Part shown: positions 54,833 through 64,000 of the stretch, piece after piece
How positions within the stretch are numbered: the first letter of the stretch is position 1
How the letters are laid out: every line of letters begins with the position of its first letter
Source of the DNA: Dichetophora obliterata
Taxonomy: Eukaryota; Arthropoda; Insecta; Diptera; Sciomyzidae
Assembly: GCA_963920525.1 (NCBI GenBank)
Contig: OY986437.1
Location: 109,112,715 to 109,176,714 of the forward strand
Length of the DNA stretch: 64,000 bases
Direction: 5' to 3'
Notes under the pieces: generated by a model
Told to the model about the DNA's origin: nothing
The model's input: only the letters and a program-made list of their open reading frames with translations
Database searches by the model: none
Made by a program: the position numbers and the translations under genes

Positions 54833-55944
54833 TACATGAATTAAGATTGTGAGCTTTAGATCAAGTGAGTTTTCAAGAAGACAACAACAACAACAACAAC
54901 TCTGTATAGAGTCAATCACTTAGCTGACTAGACAGTCTGTTTCGGAAATCGCTACATATTCCTCATCAGTAGTCTTTGAGTGATTAAGCTGTGATCAACT
55001 CACTGTTTAAACTAGCATATGAATGTACAGATCCTCTAATTCATTCTTATGAATTGTATGGCTGCTAATCATATGACACTTCAAAGCAGGAGGCCATTTT
55101 AGATCACCGCCATCAACTCTATCAAGGGTTGCCATCTGTTCTAGTTGCTTCTTCATTTATTTCAATATTCATTGGTGTTCGATTGTTTGTCGAAATGCAC
55201 CATAGAAATGAAACGAGTTTTTGCTTCGCCAGAAGCTAGTGTTCTACCTGAAAGGTGGCTATTTTCACAACCAAATGTTCAATTACACATGACTTTGACC
55301 GAAAAATCAATCAATTATTAGATTTATTTAATTAATTTGACATTAATTAAACTTATTTGGCCGTGCTCTGCCATAGTTAAGTTAATTAACTTTTATGATC
55401 TATTGAATAATTACATGAATTAAGATTGTGAGCTTTAGATCAAGTGAGTTTTCAAGAAGACAACAACAACAACAACAACAACTCTGTATAGAGTCATTCA
55501 CTTAGCTGAATAGACAGTCTGTTTCGGAAATCGCTACATATTCCTCATCAGTAGTCTTTGAATGATTAAGCTGTGATCAACTCACTGTTTAAACTAGCAT
55601 ATGAATGTACAGATCCTCTAATTCATTCTTATGAATTGTATGGCTGCTAATCATATGACACTTCACAGCAGGAGGCCATTTTAGATCACCGCCATCAACT
55701 CTATCAAGGGTTGCCATCTGTTCTAGTTGCTTCTTCATTTATTTCAATATTCATTGGTGTTCGATTGTTTGTCGAAATGCACCATAGAAATGAAACGAGT
55801 TTTTGCTTCGCCAGAAGCTAGTGTTCTAACTGAAAGGTGGCTATTTTCACAACCAAATGTTCAATTACACATGACTTTGACCGAAAAATCGATCAATTAT
55901 TAGATTTATTTAATTAATTTGACATTAATTAAACTTATTTGGCC
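54833..55944 (+). repeat. Two direct copies of repeat family A
   Basis: Copy 1 runs 54833-55411 and copy 2 starts at 55412, with an offset of 579 bp and very few differences, mainly in the (CAA)n tract. Each unit has 'gtgagctttagatcaagtga', a (AAC)n tract, 'ctctgtatagagtca', 'ctgtttcggaaatcgctaca' and later 'ttagatcaccgccatcaact'. No coding. Confidence 0.85.
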
Positions 55945-56272
55945 GGATGGCGGTGATCTAAAATGGCCTCCTGCTTTGAAGTGTCATATGATTAGCAGCC
56001 ATACAATTCATAAGAATGAATTAGAGGATCTGTACATTCATATGCTAGTTTAAACAGTGAGTTGAGCACAGCTTAATCACTCAAAGACTACTGATGAGGA
56101 ATATGTAGCGATTTCCGAAACAGACTGTCTAGTCAGCTAAGTGATTGACTCTATACAGAGTTGTTGTTGTTGTTGTTGTTGTCTTCTTGAAAATTCACTT
56201 GATCTAAAGCTCACAATCTTAATTCATGTAATTATTCAATAGATCATAAAAATTAATTAACTTAATTATTTA
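55945..56272 (-). repeat. Inverted partial copy of repeat family A
   Basis: The reverse complement of roughly the first 330 bp of the unit, including flank 'taattaattttnatgatcta'. With copy 2 it forms a palindrome with arms of about 330 bp and a spacer near 247 bp (55698-55944). The 3.8-kb tandem duplication starts 7 bp inside this arm, at 55952. Confidence 0.82.
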
Positions 56273-56962
56273 AATAATGATAAGCAAATTCACATATCTT
56301 ATGTCCCAACTGCTTACCATAGCTACTCGTATCCAATAGAAATAGAATTATTGAAATAGCACATTCCGCTCTGAAGCTTTGCGGTTCTCCCGAACGTACA
56401 TGAGTACTGTTTTACATAGTAGTATAGATAAAAATATTTCCCCTTAATTGAAACTCCGAATGGAAATTTTATTTTCATAATCAATTTTTCAAATTTTAAA
56501 AACTATAAAAACAAAGTATTCAGAAGAATTTATAAATATATGGGGCAAACCGCGTGCGAACAGCCGCGAGTGGGCACCATGTCTCAGGTTTTGATGAAAT
56601 TTGGAGGATTTGAAGAGGTACTAAAATTTTTTTGTTAGTTTTTAGTTTTGTATCTGTTAAAACAACAAATCTGTTAAATAGCGAATTTCTCGCTAAGAGA
56701 AAAAATAACACTTCATTCAACTCCAAACCATTTTATCAAGGTTATTACATGCAACTTAGATGCTCTGGGGAAAAGGAGGTACGAACCTGTAGATTCCACC
56801 GTATCTATGCCACTGTCACATACATATCTAAGGAATTTCTATACCCTCTTTTTCAATTTTACTTTCATCCAAAGCAACAAGTGCAGTATTGAGGCTATTT
56901 TTACGACTTCTTTTTTCTATTTAATTTTCCATTTCATCGTCAGACTCCGGCGAACTTACATA
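56273..56962. other. Unassigned part of the duplicated unit
   Basis: It lies between the family A arm and the Tc1 element. The open frame at 56541-56620 (MGQTACEQPRVGTMSQVLMK) followed by GAGGTAC looks exon-like but I do not recognise it. Present again at 60092-60777. Confidence 0.35.
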
Positions 56963-58615
56963 CAATCAGCAATAAAAAAAAGTTGTACACTAACCGAAAT
57001 CAAATAAATTGAGATAAACTGTAAAAAGTATAGAGTAAATATATACTTATTATATATCAAAGTAAAGCTTGAAACGCATACTGTAACATTAAAAAAAAAT
57101 TATCTTCCAATTGTCTCTATTCCAAGAGAGAAAATAACAAAAACAAAAATATGCCAATTTCACTCAGCAAAAAAAAACTTGTACACTTGTCTCTTTCGTT
57201 ATGAAAAGAGTCCCGTTATAAAATGCAAAAGCGAATATTGATAACTTTGTATGTAAAGTTATTGGAGTTTTGTTTTTCAAACTGATCGCAGTATTCTATA
57301 TTCGTTAAGTGTTAAAAGATGGCTAGAAAACAGATTTCAAAAGATTTAAAAGAACTTATCATAAAACTACGGAATGAAAAAAACTCAGTGCGAGATATTG
57401 GGAAAATAGTAAAAAAACCCCACACTACGGTTCAGTATGTAATAAAAACATTTGAAAAAAAAAGACTTTTGAAAGACCCTGTGGAAGTGGACGCCCTAAG
57501 AAGATTAATACTCCCCAAATTAAACGGAAAATAGTCAAATTTGTTAAAAAAGATTCAAAAGTTTCCGCCGTTCAGATCGCAAAAGAGCTTAAAAGTAGCA
57601 ATATTGTTGATGTCACTCCACAAACCATAAGAAATTTCCTGCATTCGGAAGGACTACATGCACACGCACCTAAAAAAAAACCACTTCTCTCTAAAGCAAA
57701 TGTTAAAAAGCGCTTGGACTATGCTAATCAGTTTTTTAACAAAGACAATATATTCTGGGATAAAGTTATGTTTACCGATGAGTCCAAATTTAATTTATTT
57801 ACCTCTGACGGACGATGTTACGTATGGAGAAATAAAGGAGAAGCTTTAAATCAGCGTAATGTTATGCATACGGTTAAACACGGAGGTGGTAATGTGATGG
57901 TCTGGGGTGCAATGGGTGCAAATGGCGTTGGAAATCTCGTATTTGTTGAAGGAAACATGAACAAAACAGACTATTTAAATATTTTAAAGAATAATTTGGC
58001 ACAATCCGCCCAAAAAATGGGGTTGGAGAATGGATTTGTGTTTATCCAAGACAATGACCCAAAGCACTCGGCCCATATTGTTAAAGAATGGTTGCTTTAC
58101 AACACTAAAAAAGTGCTTCCCCACCCTCCACAGAGCCCGGACTTAAATCCAATTGAGCATCTCTGGGCATTTATGAAAACAAAATTAATGGACTATCATA
58201 TTTCTAGCAAAGAAACCCTTAAAAAGGCCTTGATGGAATTATTGATTCAATTCCTGAAGAAGTGACGAAAAATCTGGTCCACTCGATGCCAAAAAGGCTC
58301 CTAGCTGTAAAAAACGCCAAAGGCCACCATACAAAATATTAATAAATCATAAAATTTCGTATTTACTTGAATATTTTTAAGTTTTTTCTTAGTGTACAAG
58401 TTTTTTTTTTTTGCTTAGTGAAATTTTAATATTTTTGCTTTTGTTATGTTTTTCGAGAAGTATAAATAATACGGAAATAATTTTTAATACATGTTATAGA
58501 ATGGATCTCAAGCTTTTATATGATGTATAATAAATGTACATTCACTTCATACTTTTCACATTGTTTTTCAATTTGTCTGAATTCAGTTAGTGTACAACTT
58601 TTTTTTTGCTGACTG
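56963..58615 (+). mobile_element. Tc1-like element with IR/DR ends, copy 1
   Basis: 1653 bp flanked by TA (56961-56962 and 58616-58617). Each end has two copies of a direct repeat: the outer CAGCAA..AAAAAGTTGTACACTAA (56967 on the left, 58585-58610 on the right) and the inner CAGCAAAAAAAAACTTGTACAC (57164 on the left, about 58395-58425 on the right), spaced some 180-200 bp. This is the IR/DR layout known from Sleeping Beauty, Minos and similar Tc1 elements. The coding region is broken by two frameshifts only. Confidence 0.92.
57319..58342 (+). pseudogene. Tc1-family transposase with two frameshifts, copy 1
   Basis: It starts MARKQISKDLKELIIKLR with a paired HTH DNA-binding domain. A frame change near 57483 is needed to read the GSGRPKK linker, and the frame is then open to about 58235. 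Catalytic residues are intact: Asp in FTDESKFNLF (about 57777), GGGNVMVWGAM, Asp in QDNDPKHSAH (about 58050), and Glu in DLNPIEHLWAF, a DD34E set. A second frame change near 58240 is needed to read SIPEEVTKNLVHSMPKRLL and the HTKY end at 58342. At about 341 residues it is full length. The copy is recent but inactive. Confidence 0.9.
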
Positions 58616-58855
58616 TATGGCTTTGGTTGAAAATTGCTAATTCCGATCCTACATTTCGTACAAGCTACTTCATTTTCGGGGATTGATTTAAATTTATGTT
58701 TATTTTTTCTTTTAATCTTCTTAAACCTTTATTCCTATCTACAAAGTTATGAAAATATAATAAGAAGATGAGCCTGGTAACCCAAACAGTGCTAAATGAC
58801 TAATTAATAGCAATTTAAAAGTGAAAAAGTTGAAAAATGACACTCAAAGACGAAA

Positions 58856-59105
58856 ACTTACTGTTGCTACATGTGCCGAATAGATTACCGCACTGTATTT
58901 TTTTCGCGCACTCAGGTCGATTCGAACATGCCCCAGGAATCCGTTATTCACTTCACTGTTTAAATATTCTTTTATATATATTATGCAATCGCAAATTTTG
59001 TCCGGCGTAAGGCTTTTTAAGTACAAGTCCAATCTTAATAAATTTAGAATGGTTTGGTAGGCGTAGACCTGTAAATGTGCAAACTGGACTTTTTATTACT
59101 CAAAA
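58856..59105 (-). other. Exon-like fragment ending in a consensus splice donor
   Basis: Read on the minus strand, an open frame contains LNLLRLDLYLKSLTPDKIC and YLNSEVNNGFLGHVRIDLSA, and ends just before GTAAGT (58856-58861). The protein is not recognised. An inverted homologous piece lies at 59465-59629. It could be a captured host exon or part of an unknown element. Confidence 0.4.
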
Positions 59106-59464
59106 ATTTATATTTTTGAAGTTAGAGCGAGTTAAAGTTTGCATATAATTGTTATTGCTATGTTGCTTTTTCTCTTCTTAATTTCAGCATATGCCTAAAA
59201 ATATGTGAGGTATTTAGCGCCACCTATCGGCTAATAGCTATGAAACTGTTAAACTGACGAATAATCTTTTATAATATCACAGCTAAAACTATGAATTGAT
59301 GTATTCGATATCAAAGCGATACTGGAATTATTTCTTACAGTTGAATAAAGATTTCTAAGCTGTTGGTCGGAAAATATTTTAATTTTTAAAAATTTACACA
59401 AAACTTTAACAAAAAATTGGAAACTGGTAATGAAACATTTTTGTTTGCAAACTATAACTCGCAC

Positions 59465-59629
59465 TTAAACAAAGACATAAAAGTCCAGTTTGCACATCTA
59501 CAGGTCTCAACCGACCAAACCATACTAAATTTATTAAGATTGGACTTGAACTTACAAAGCCTTACGACGGACAAAATTTGCATTTGCGCAATATATATAA
59601 GATTGGGTATTCTTAACAAAAAGGGTTAA
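59465..59629 (+). other. Exon-like fragment, inverted partner
   Basis: The frame contains VQFAHLQVSTDQTILNLLRL and LNLQSLTTDKICICAIYI, matching the fragment at 58856-59105 in opposite orientation (arms about 140 bp). The match ends after the YI motif and the frame stops soon after. Together the two would give a hairpin RNA if read through. Confidence 0.4.
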
Positions 59630-60777
59630 AGATTTTTAACGAGATCAATGAAATTCTTTGAGATATCAACAGAAATAACTTGAAAGATGGATAAAGATTG
59701 CTCAAGACACTTAATATCAAGCCTTTTGATAGTTTCGCACATTTGAGCATTGCAATATCTTATGTCGACTGGTGATCTAAAATGGCCTCCTGCTTTGAAG
59801 TGTCATATGATTAGCAGCCATACAATTCATAAGAATGAATTAGAGGATCTGTACATTCATATGCTAGTTTAAACAGTGAGTTGAGCACAGCTTAATCACT
59901 CAAAGACTACTGATGAGGAATATGTAGCGATTTCCGAAACAGACTGTCTAGTCAGCTAAGTGATTGACTCTATACAGAGTTGTTGTTGTTGTTGTTGTTG
60001 TCTTCTTGAAAATTCACTTGATCTAAAGCTCACAATCTTAATTCATGTAATTATTCAATAGATCATAAAAATTAATTAACTTAATTATTTAAATAATGAT
60101 AAGCAAATTCACATATCTTATGTCCCAACTGCTTACCATAGCTACTCGTATCCAATAGAAATAGAATTATTGAAATAGCACATTCCGCTCTGAAGCTTTG
60201 CGGTTCTCCCGAACGTACATGAGTACTGTTTTACATAGTAGTATAGATAAAAATATTTCCCCTTAATTGAAACTCCGAATGGAAATTTTATTTTCATAAT
60301 CAATTTTTCAAATTTTAAAAACTATAAAAACAAAGTATTCAGAAGAATTTATAAATATATGGGGCAAACCGCGTGCGAACAGCCGCGAGTGGGCACCATG
60401 TCTCAGGTTTTGATGAAATTTGGAGGATTTGAAGAGGTACTAAAATTTTTTTGTTAGTTTTTAGTTTTGTATCTGTTAAAACAACAAATCTGTTAAATAG
60501 CGAATTTCTCGCTAAGAGAAAAAATAACACTTCATTCAACTCCAAACCATTTTATCAAGGTTATTACATGCAACTTAGATGCTCTGGGGAAAAGGAGGTA
60601 CGAACCTGTAGATTCCACCGTATCTATGCCACTGTCACATATCTAAGGAATTTCTATACCCTCTTTTTCAATTTTACTTTCATCCAAAGCAACAAGTGCA
60701 GTATTGAGGCTATTTTTACGACTTCTTTTTTCTATTTAATTTTCCATTTCATCGTCAGACTCCGGCGAACTTACATA

Positions 60778-62430
60778 CAATCAGCAATAAAAAAAAGTTG
60801 TACACTAACCGAAATCAAATAAATTGAGATAAACTGTAAAAAGTATAGAGTAAATATATACTTATTATATATCAAAGTAAAGCTTGAAACGCATACTGTA
60901 ACATTAAAAAAAAATTATCTTCCAATTGTCTCTATTCCAAGAGAGAAAATAACAAAAACAAAAATATGCCAATTTCACTCAGCAAAAAAAAACTTGTACA
61001 CTTGTCTCTTTCGTTATGAAAAGAGTCCCGTTATAAAATGCAAAAGCGAATATTGATAACTTTGTATGTAAAGTTATTGGAGTTTTGTTTTTCAAACTGA
61101 TCGCAGTATTCTATATTCGTTAAGTGTTAAAAGATGGCTAGAAAACAGATTTCAAAAGATTTAAAAGAACTTATCATAAAACTACGGAATGAAAAAAACT
61201 CAGTGCGAGATATTGGGAAAATAGTAAAAAAACCCCACACTACGGTTCAGTATGTAATAAAAACATTTGAAAAAAAAAGACTTTTGAAAGACCCTGTGGA
61301 AGTGGACGCCCTAAGAAGATTAATACTCCCCAAATTAAACGGAAAATAGTCAAATTTGTTAAAAAAGATTCAAAAGTTTCCGCCGTTCAGATCGCAAAAG
61401 AGCTTAAAAGTAGCAATATTGTTGATGTCACTCCACAAACCATAAGAAATTTCCTGCATTCGGAAGGACTACATGCACACGCACCTAAAAAAAAACCACT
61501 TCTCTCTAAAGCAAATGTTAAAAAGCGCTTGGACTATGCTAATCAGTTTTTTAACAAAGACAATATATTCTGGGATAAAGTTATGTTTACCGATGAGTCC
61601 AAATTTAATTTATTTACCTCTGACGGACGATGTTACGTATGGAGAAATAAAGGAGAAGCTTTAAATCAGCGTAATGTTATGCATACGGTTAAACACGGAG
61701 GTGGTAATGTGATGGTCTGGGGTGCAATGGGTGCAAATGGCGTTGGAAATCTCGTATTTGTTGAAGGAAACATGAACAAAACAGACTATTTAAATATTTT
61801 AAAGAATAATTTGGCACAATCCGCCCAAAAAATGGGGTTGGAGAATGGATTTGTGTTTATCCAAGACAATGACCCAAAGCACTCGGCCCATATTGTTAAA
61901 GAATGGTTGCTTTACAACACTAAAAAAGTGCTTCCCCACCCTCCACAGAGCCCGGACTTAAATCCAATTGAGCATCTCTGGGCATTTATGAAAACAAAAT
62001 TAATGGACTATCATATTTCTAGCAAAGAAACCCTTAAAAAGGCCTTGATGGAATTATTGATTCAATTCCTGAAGAAGTGACGAAAAATCTGGTCCACTCG
62101 ATGCCAAAAAGGCTCCTAGCTGTAAAAAACGCCAAAGGCCACCATACAAAATATTAATAAATCATAAAATTTCGTATTTACTTGAATATTTTTAAGTTTT
62201 TTCTTAGTGTACAAGTTTTTTTTTTTTGCTTAGTGAAATTTTAATATTTTTGCTTTTGTTATGTTTTTCGAGAAGTATAAATAATACGGAAATAATTTTT
62301 AATACATGTTATAGAATGGATCTCAAGCTTTTATATGATGTATAATAAATGTACATTCACTTCATACTTTTCACATTGTTTTTCAATTTGTCTGAATTCA
62401 GTTAGTGTACAACTTTTTTTTTGCTGACTG
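60778..62430 (+). mobile_element. Tc1-like element with IR/DR ends, copy 2
   Basis: Same sequence and length as 56963-58615, with TA at 60776-60777 and 62431-62432. It arose by the tandem duplication and not by its own jump, because the surrounding 2 kb is duplicated too. Confidence 0.92.
61134..62157 (+). pseudogene. Tc1-family transposase with two frameshifts, copy 2
   Basis: It carries the same two frame changes as the copy at 57319, so the gene was already broken when the block duplicated. The catalytic Asp, Asp and Glu motifs are present as in copy 1. Confidence 0.9.
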
Positions 62431-62670
62431 TATGGCTTTGGTTGAAAATTGCTAATTCCGATCCTACATTTCGTACAAGCTACTTCATTTTCGGGGATTG
62501 ATTTAAATTTATGTTTATTTTTTCTTTTAATCTTCTTAAACCTTTATTCCTATCTACAAAGTTATGAAAATATAATAAGAAGATGAGCCTGGTAACCCAA
62601 ACAGTGCTAAATGACTAATTAATAGCAATTTAAAAGTGAAAAAGTTGAAAAATGACACTCAAAGACGAAA

Positions 62671-62920
62671 ACTTACTGTTGCTACATGTGCCGAATAGAT
62701 TACCGCACTGTATTTTTTTCGCGCACTCAGGTCGATTCGAACATGCCCCAGGAATCCGTTATTCACTTCACTGTTTAAATATTCTTTTATATATATTATG
62801 CAATCGCAAATTTTGTCCGGCGTAAGGCTTTTTAAGTACAAGTCCAATCTTAATAAATTTAGAATGGTTTGGTAGGCGTAGACCTGTAAATGTGCAAACT
62901 GGACTTTTTATTACTCAAAA
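62671..62920 (-). other. Exon-like fragment, second copy
   Basis: Duplicate of 58856-59105, including the GTAAGT donor at its end. Confidence 0.4.
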
Positions 62921-63279
62921 ATTTATATTTTTGAAGTTAGAGCGAGTTAAAGTTTGCATATAATTGTTATTGCTATGTTGCTTTTTCTCTTCTTAATTTC
63001 AGCATATGCCTAAAAATATGTGAGGTATTTAGCGCCACCTATCGGCTAATAGCTATGAAACTGTTAAACTGACGAATAATCTTTTATAATATCACAGCTA
63101 AAACTATGAATTGATGTATTCGATATCAAAGCGATACTGGAATTATTTCTTACAGTTGAATAAAGATTTCTAAGCTGTTGGTCGGAAAATATTTTAATTT
63201 TTAAAAATTTACACAAAACTTTAACAAAAAATTGGAAACTGGTAATGAAACATTTTTGTTTGCAAACTATAACTCGCAC

Positions 63280-63444
63280 TTAAACAAAGACATAAAAGTC
63301 CAGTTTGCACATCTACAGGTCTCAACCGACCAAACCATACTAAATTTATTAAGATTGGACTTGAACTTACAAAGCCTTACGACGGACAAAATTTGCATTT
63401 GCGCAATATATATAAGATTGGGTATTCTTAACAAAAAGGGTTAA
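63280..63444 (+). other. Exon-like fragment, inverted partner, second copy
   Basis: Duplicate of 59465-59629. Confidence 0.4.
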
Positions 63445-63694
63445 AGATTTTTAACGAGATCAATGAAATTCTTTGAGATATCAACAGAAATAACTTGAAA
63501 GATGGATAAAGATTGCTCAAGACACTTAATATCAAGCCTTTTGATAGTTTCGCACATTTGAGCATTGCAATATCTTATGTCGACTGGAGATACACGAAAC
63601 CACAGTGAAATAAGAATAAAGAGCAAAAAGAAAACTCAAAAAATATAATCATTGTTATTCGATTCGACTGACCACTTCCAGGGTTCAGATCAAA

Positions 63695-64000
63695 CGAAGA
63701 ATATCTCATGCAAACAGATGTTACTTTGGGCTCAGTAGGCGATTGAGAAGCAGAGCCCTCTCTAGACGAACGAAAATAGCGCTCAATAAATCACTCATCA
63801 TGCCCGTCCTACTTTATGCATCACAAACCTGGACACTGAGCAGTTCAGATGAAAAGACTTTAGGAGCCTTCGAGAGAAAGATTCTTCGTAAGGTTTACGG
63901 ACCAATCGGCATCAATTGCGACTACCGAATACTGATTAATGAATACTGATTAATGATGAACTGTACGAGCTGTACGCTGACATCCGCATAGTCAGACGCA
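63695..64000 (+). pseudogene. Non-LTR retrotransposon RT C-terminus, cut by window end
   Basis: The frame reads LSRRLRSRALSRRTKIALNK, LIMPVLLYASQTWTLSSSDE, KTLGAFERKILRKVYGPIG, which is the thumb and tail region of a LINE reverse transcriptase. A 14-bp direct duplication (AATACTGATTAATG twice, about 63928-63955) shifts the frame. The frame afterwards continues INDELYELYADIRIVRR. This clade is unlike the two LINE families elsewhere in the window. Confidence 0.8.

Larger units (their letters stand above)
55952..59770. repeat. 3.8-kb tandem duplication, unit 1
   Basis: 3819 bp. It starts GGTGATCTAAAATGGCCTCC and ends CTTATGTCGACT, then unit 2 begins at once. The only difference from unit 2 that I find is a 4-bp ACAT-type indel near 56820. 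It contains the inverted family A arm, a Tc1-like element and an inverted pair of exon-like fragments. Confidence 0.9.
59771..63587. repeat. 3.8-kb tandem duplication, unit 2
   Basis: About 3815 bp, nearly identical to unit 1 and in the same orientation. It ends with CTTATGTCGACTGG, after which the sequence diverges. The junction shows only 2-bp (GG) microhomology. Confidence 0.9.

Overview
This window reads as nuclear DNA of a fly. It is AT-rich, gene-poor and built largely from transposable-element debris. Features that point to Diptera are single-exon genes with TATA boxes and AATAAA signals, Tc1/mariner, hAT, Helitron and DINE-1-like elements, jockey-like LINEs, and a tRNA-headed SINE whose tail resembles the abundant tephritid fruit-fly SINE. 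A tephritid is my best guess, by recognition and not by database search. There is no sign of bacterial genes, operons or CRISPR.

Host genes. Four short secreted-protein genes on the + strand are the only plausible host genes: a Gly/Tyr-rich protein (4391-5224), an acidic 82-aa secreted peptide (14359-14607), and two paralogous 56-aa secreted peptides (35390-35560 and 49147-49317). The last two are about 80% identical, have no gaps, carry the same TATA context and share a related upstream block. With a similar leader and an Ala-Arg-Pro junction, the 82-aa gene may be a distant third member. This small, apparently expanding peptide family is the most interesting biology in the window.

Layout. 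0.3-3.7 kb: a Tc1-like element whose right inverted repeat is split by a Helitron. 4.3-5.2 kb: the Gly/Tyr-rich gene. 6-14 kb: inverted-repeat elements, a SINE composite, DINE-1-like Helitron remnants, a perfect 311-bp tandem duplication, and a 1.5-kb TIR element that contains Helitron-like repeats. 14.3-14.6 kb: the 82-aa gene. 15.5-24.4 kb: a pogo-like MITE, LINE remnants, SINEs, an AT-rich minisatellite element, a pair of 427-bp MITEs, a LINE with a 13-bp target duplication and a foldback element. 26.6-33.6 kb: a hAT element, a TA-flanked element with tRNA-like sequences, and degenerate satellites. 35-35.6 kb: the first 56-aa gene. 36.2-38.7 kb: a dead jockey-like LINE. 38.8-41.6 kb: three inverted-repeat DNA elements. 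43.1-45.5 kb: a deleted mariner-superfamily element and a second LINE with a 13-bp target duplication. 46-51 kb: two MITEs, the second 56-aa gene, and a 1.64-kb TIR element just downstream of it. 53.2-54.2 kb: another dead Tc1 transposase. 54.8-63.6 kb: direct and inverted copies of one repeat, followed by a near-perfect 3.8-kb tandem duplication that carries a Tc1-like element twice. The window ends in a LINE reverse-transcriptase fragment.

Most transposase and reverse-transcriptase genes are broken by stops or frameshifts. The region looks like an insertion-tolerant stretch around a few small secreted-peptide genes. Coordinates of repeat edges were found by eye; those with a stated target duplication are exact to the base, and the others may be off by tens of bases.
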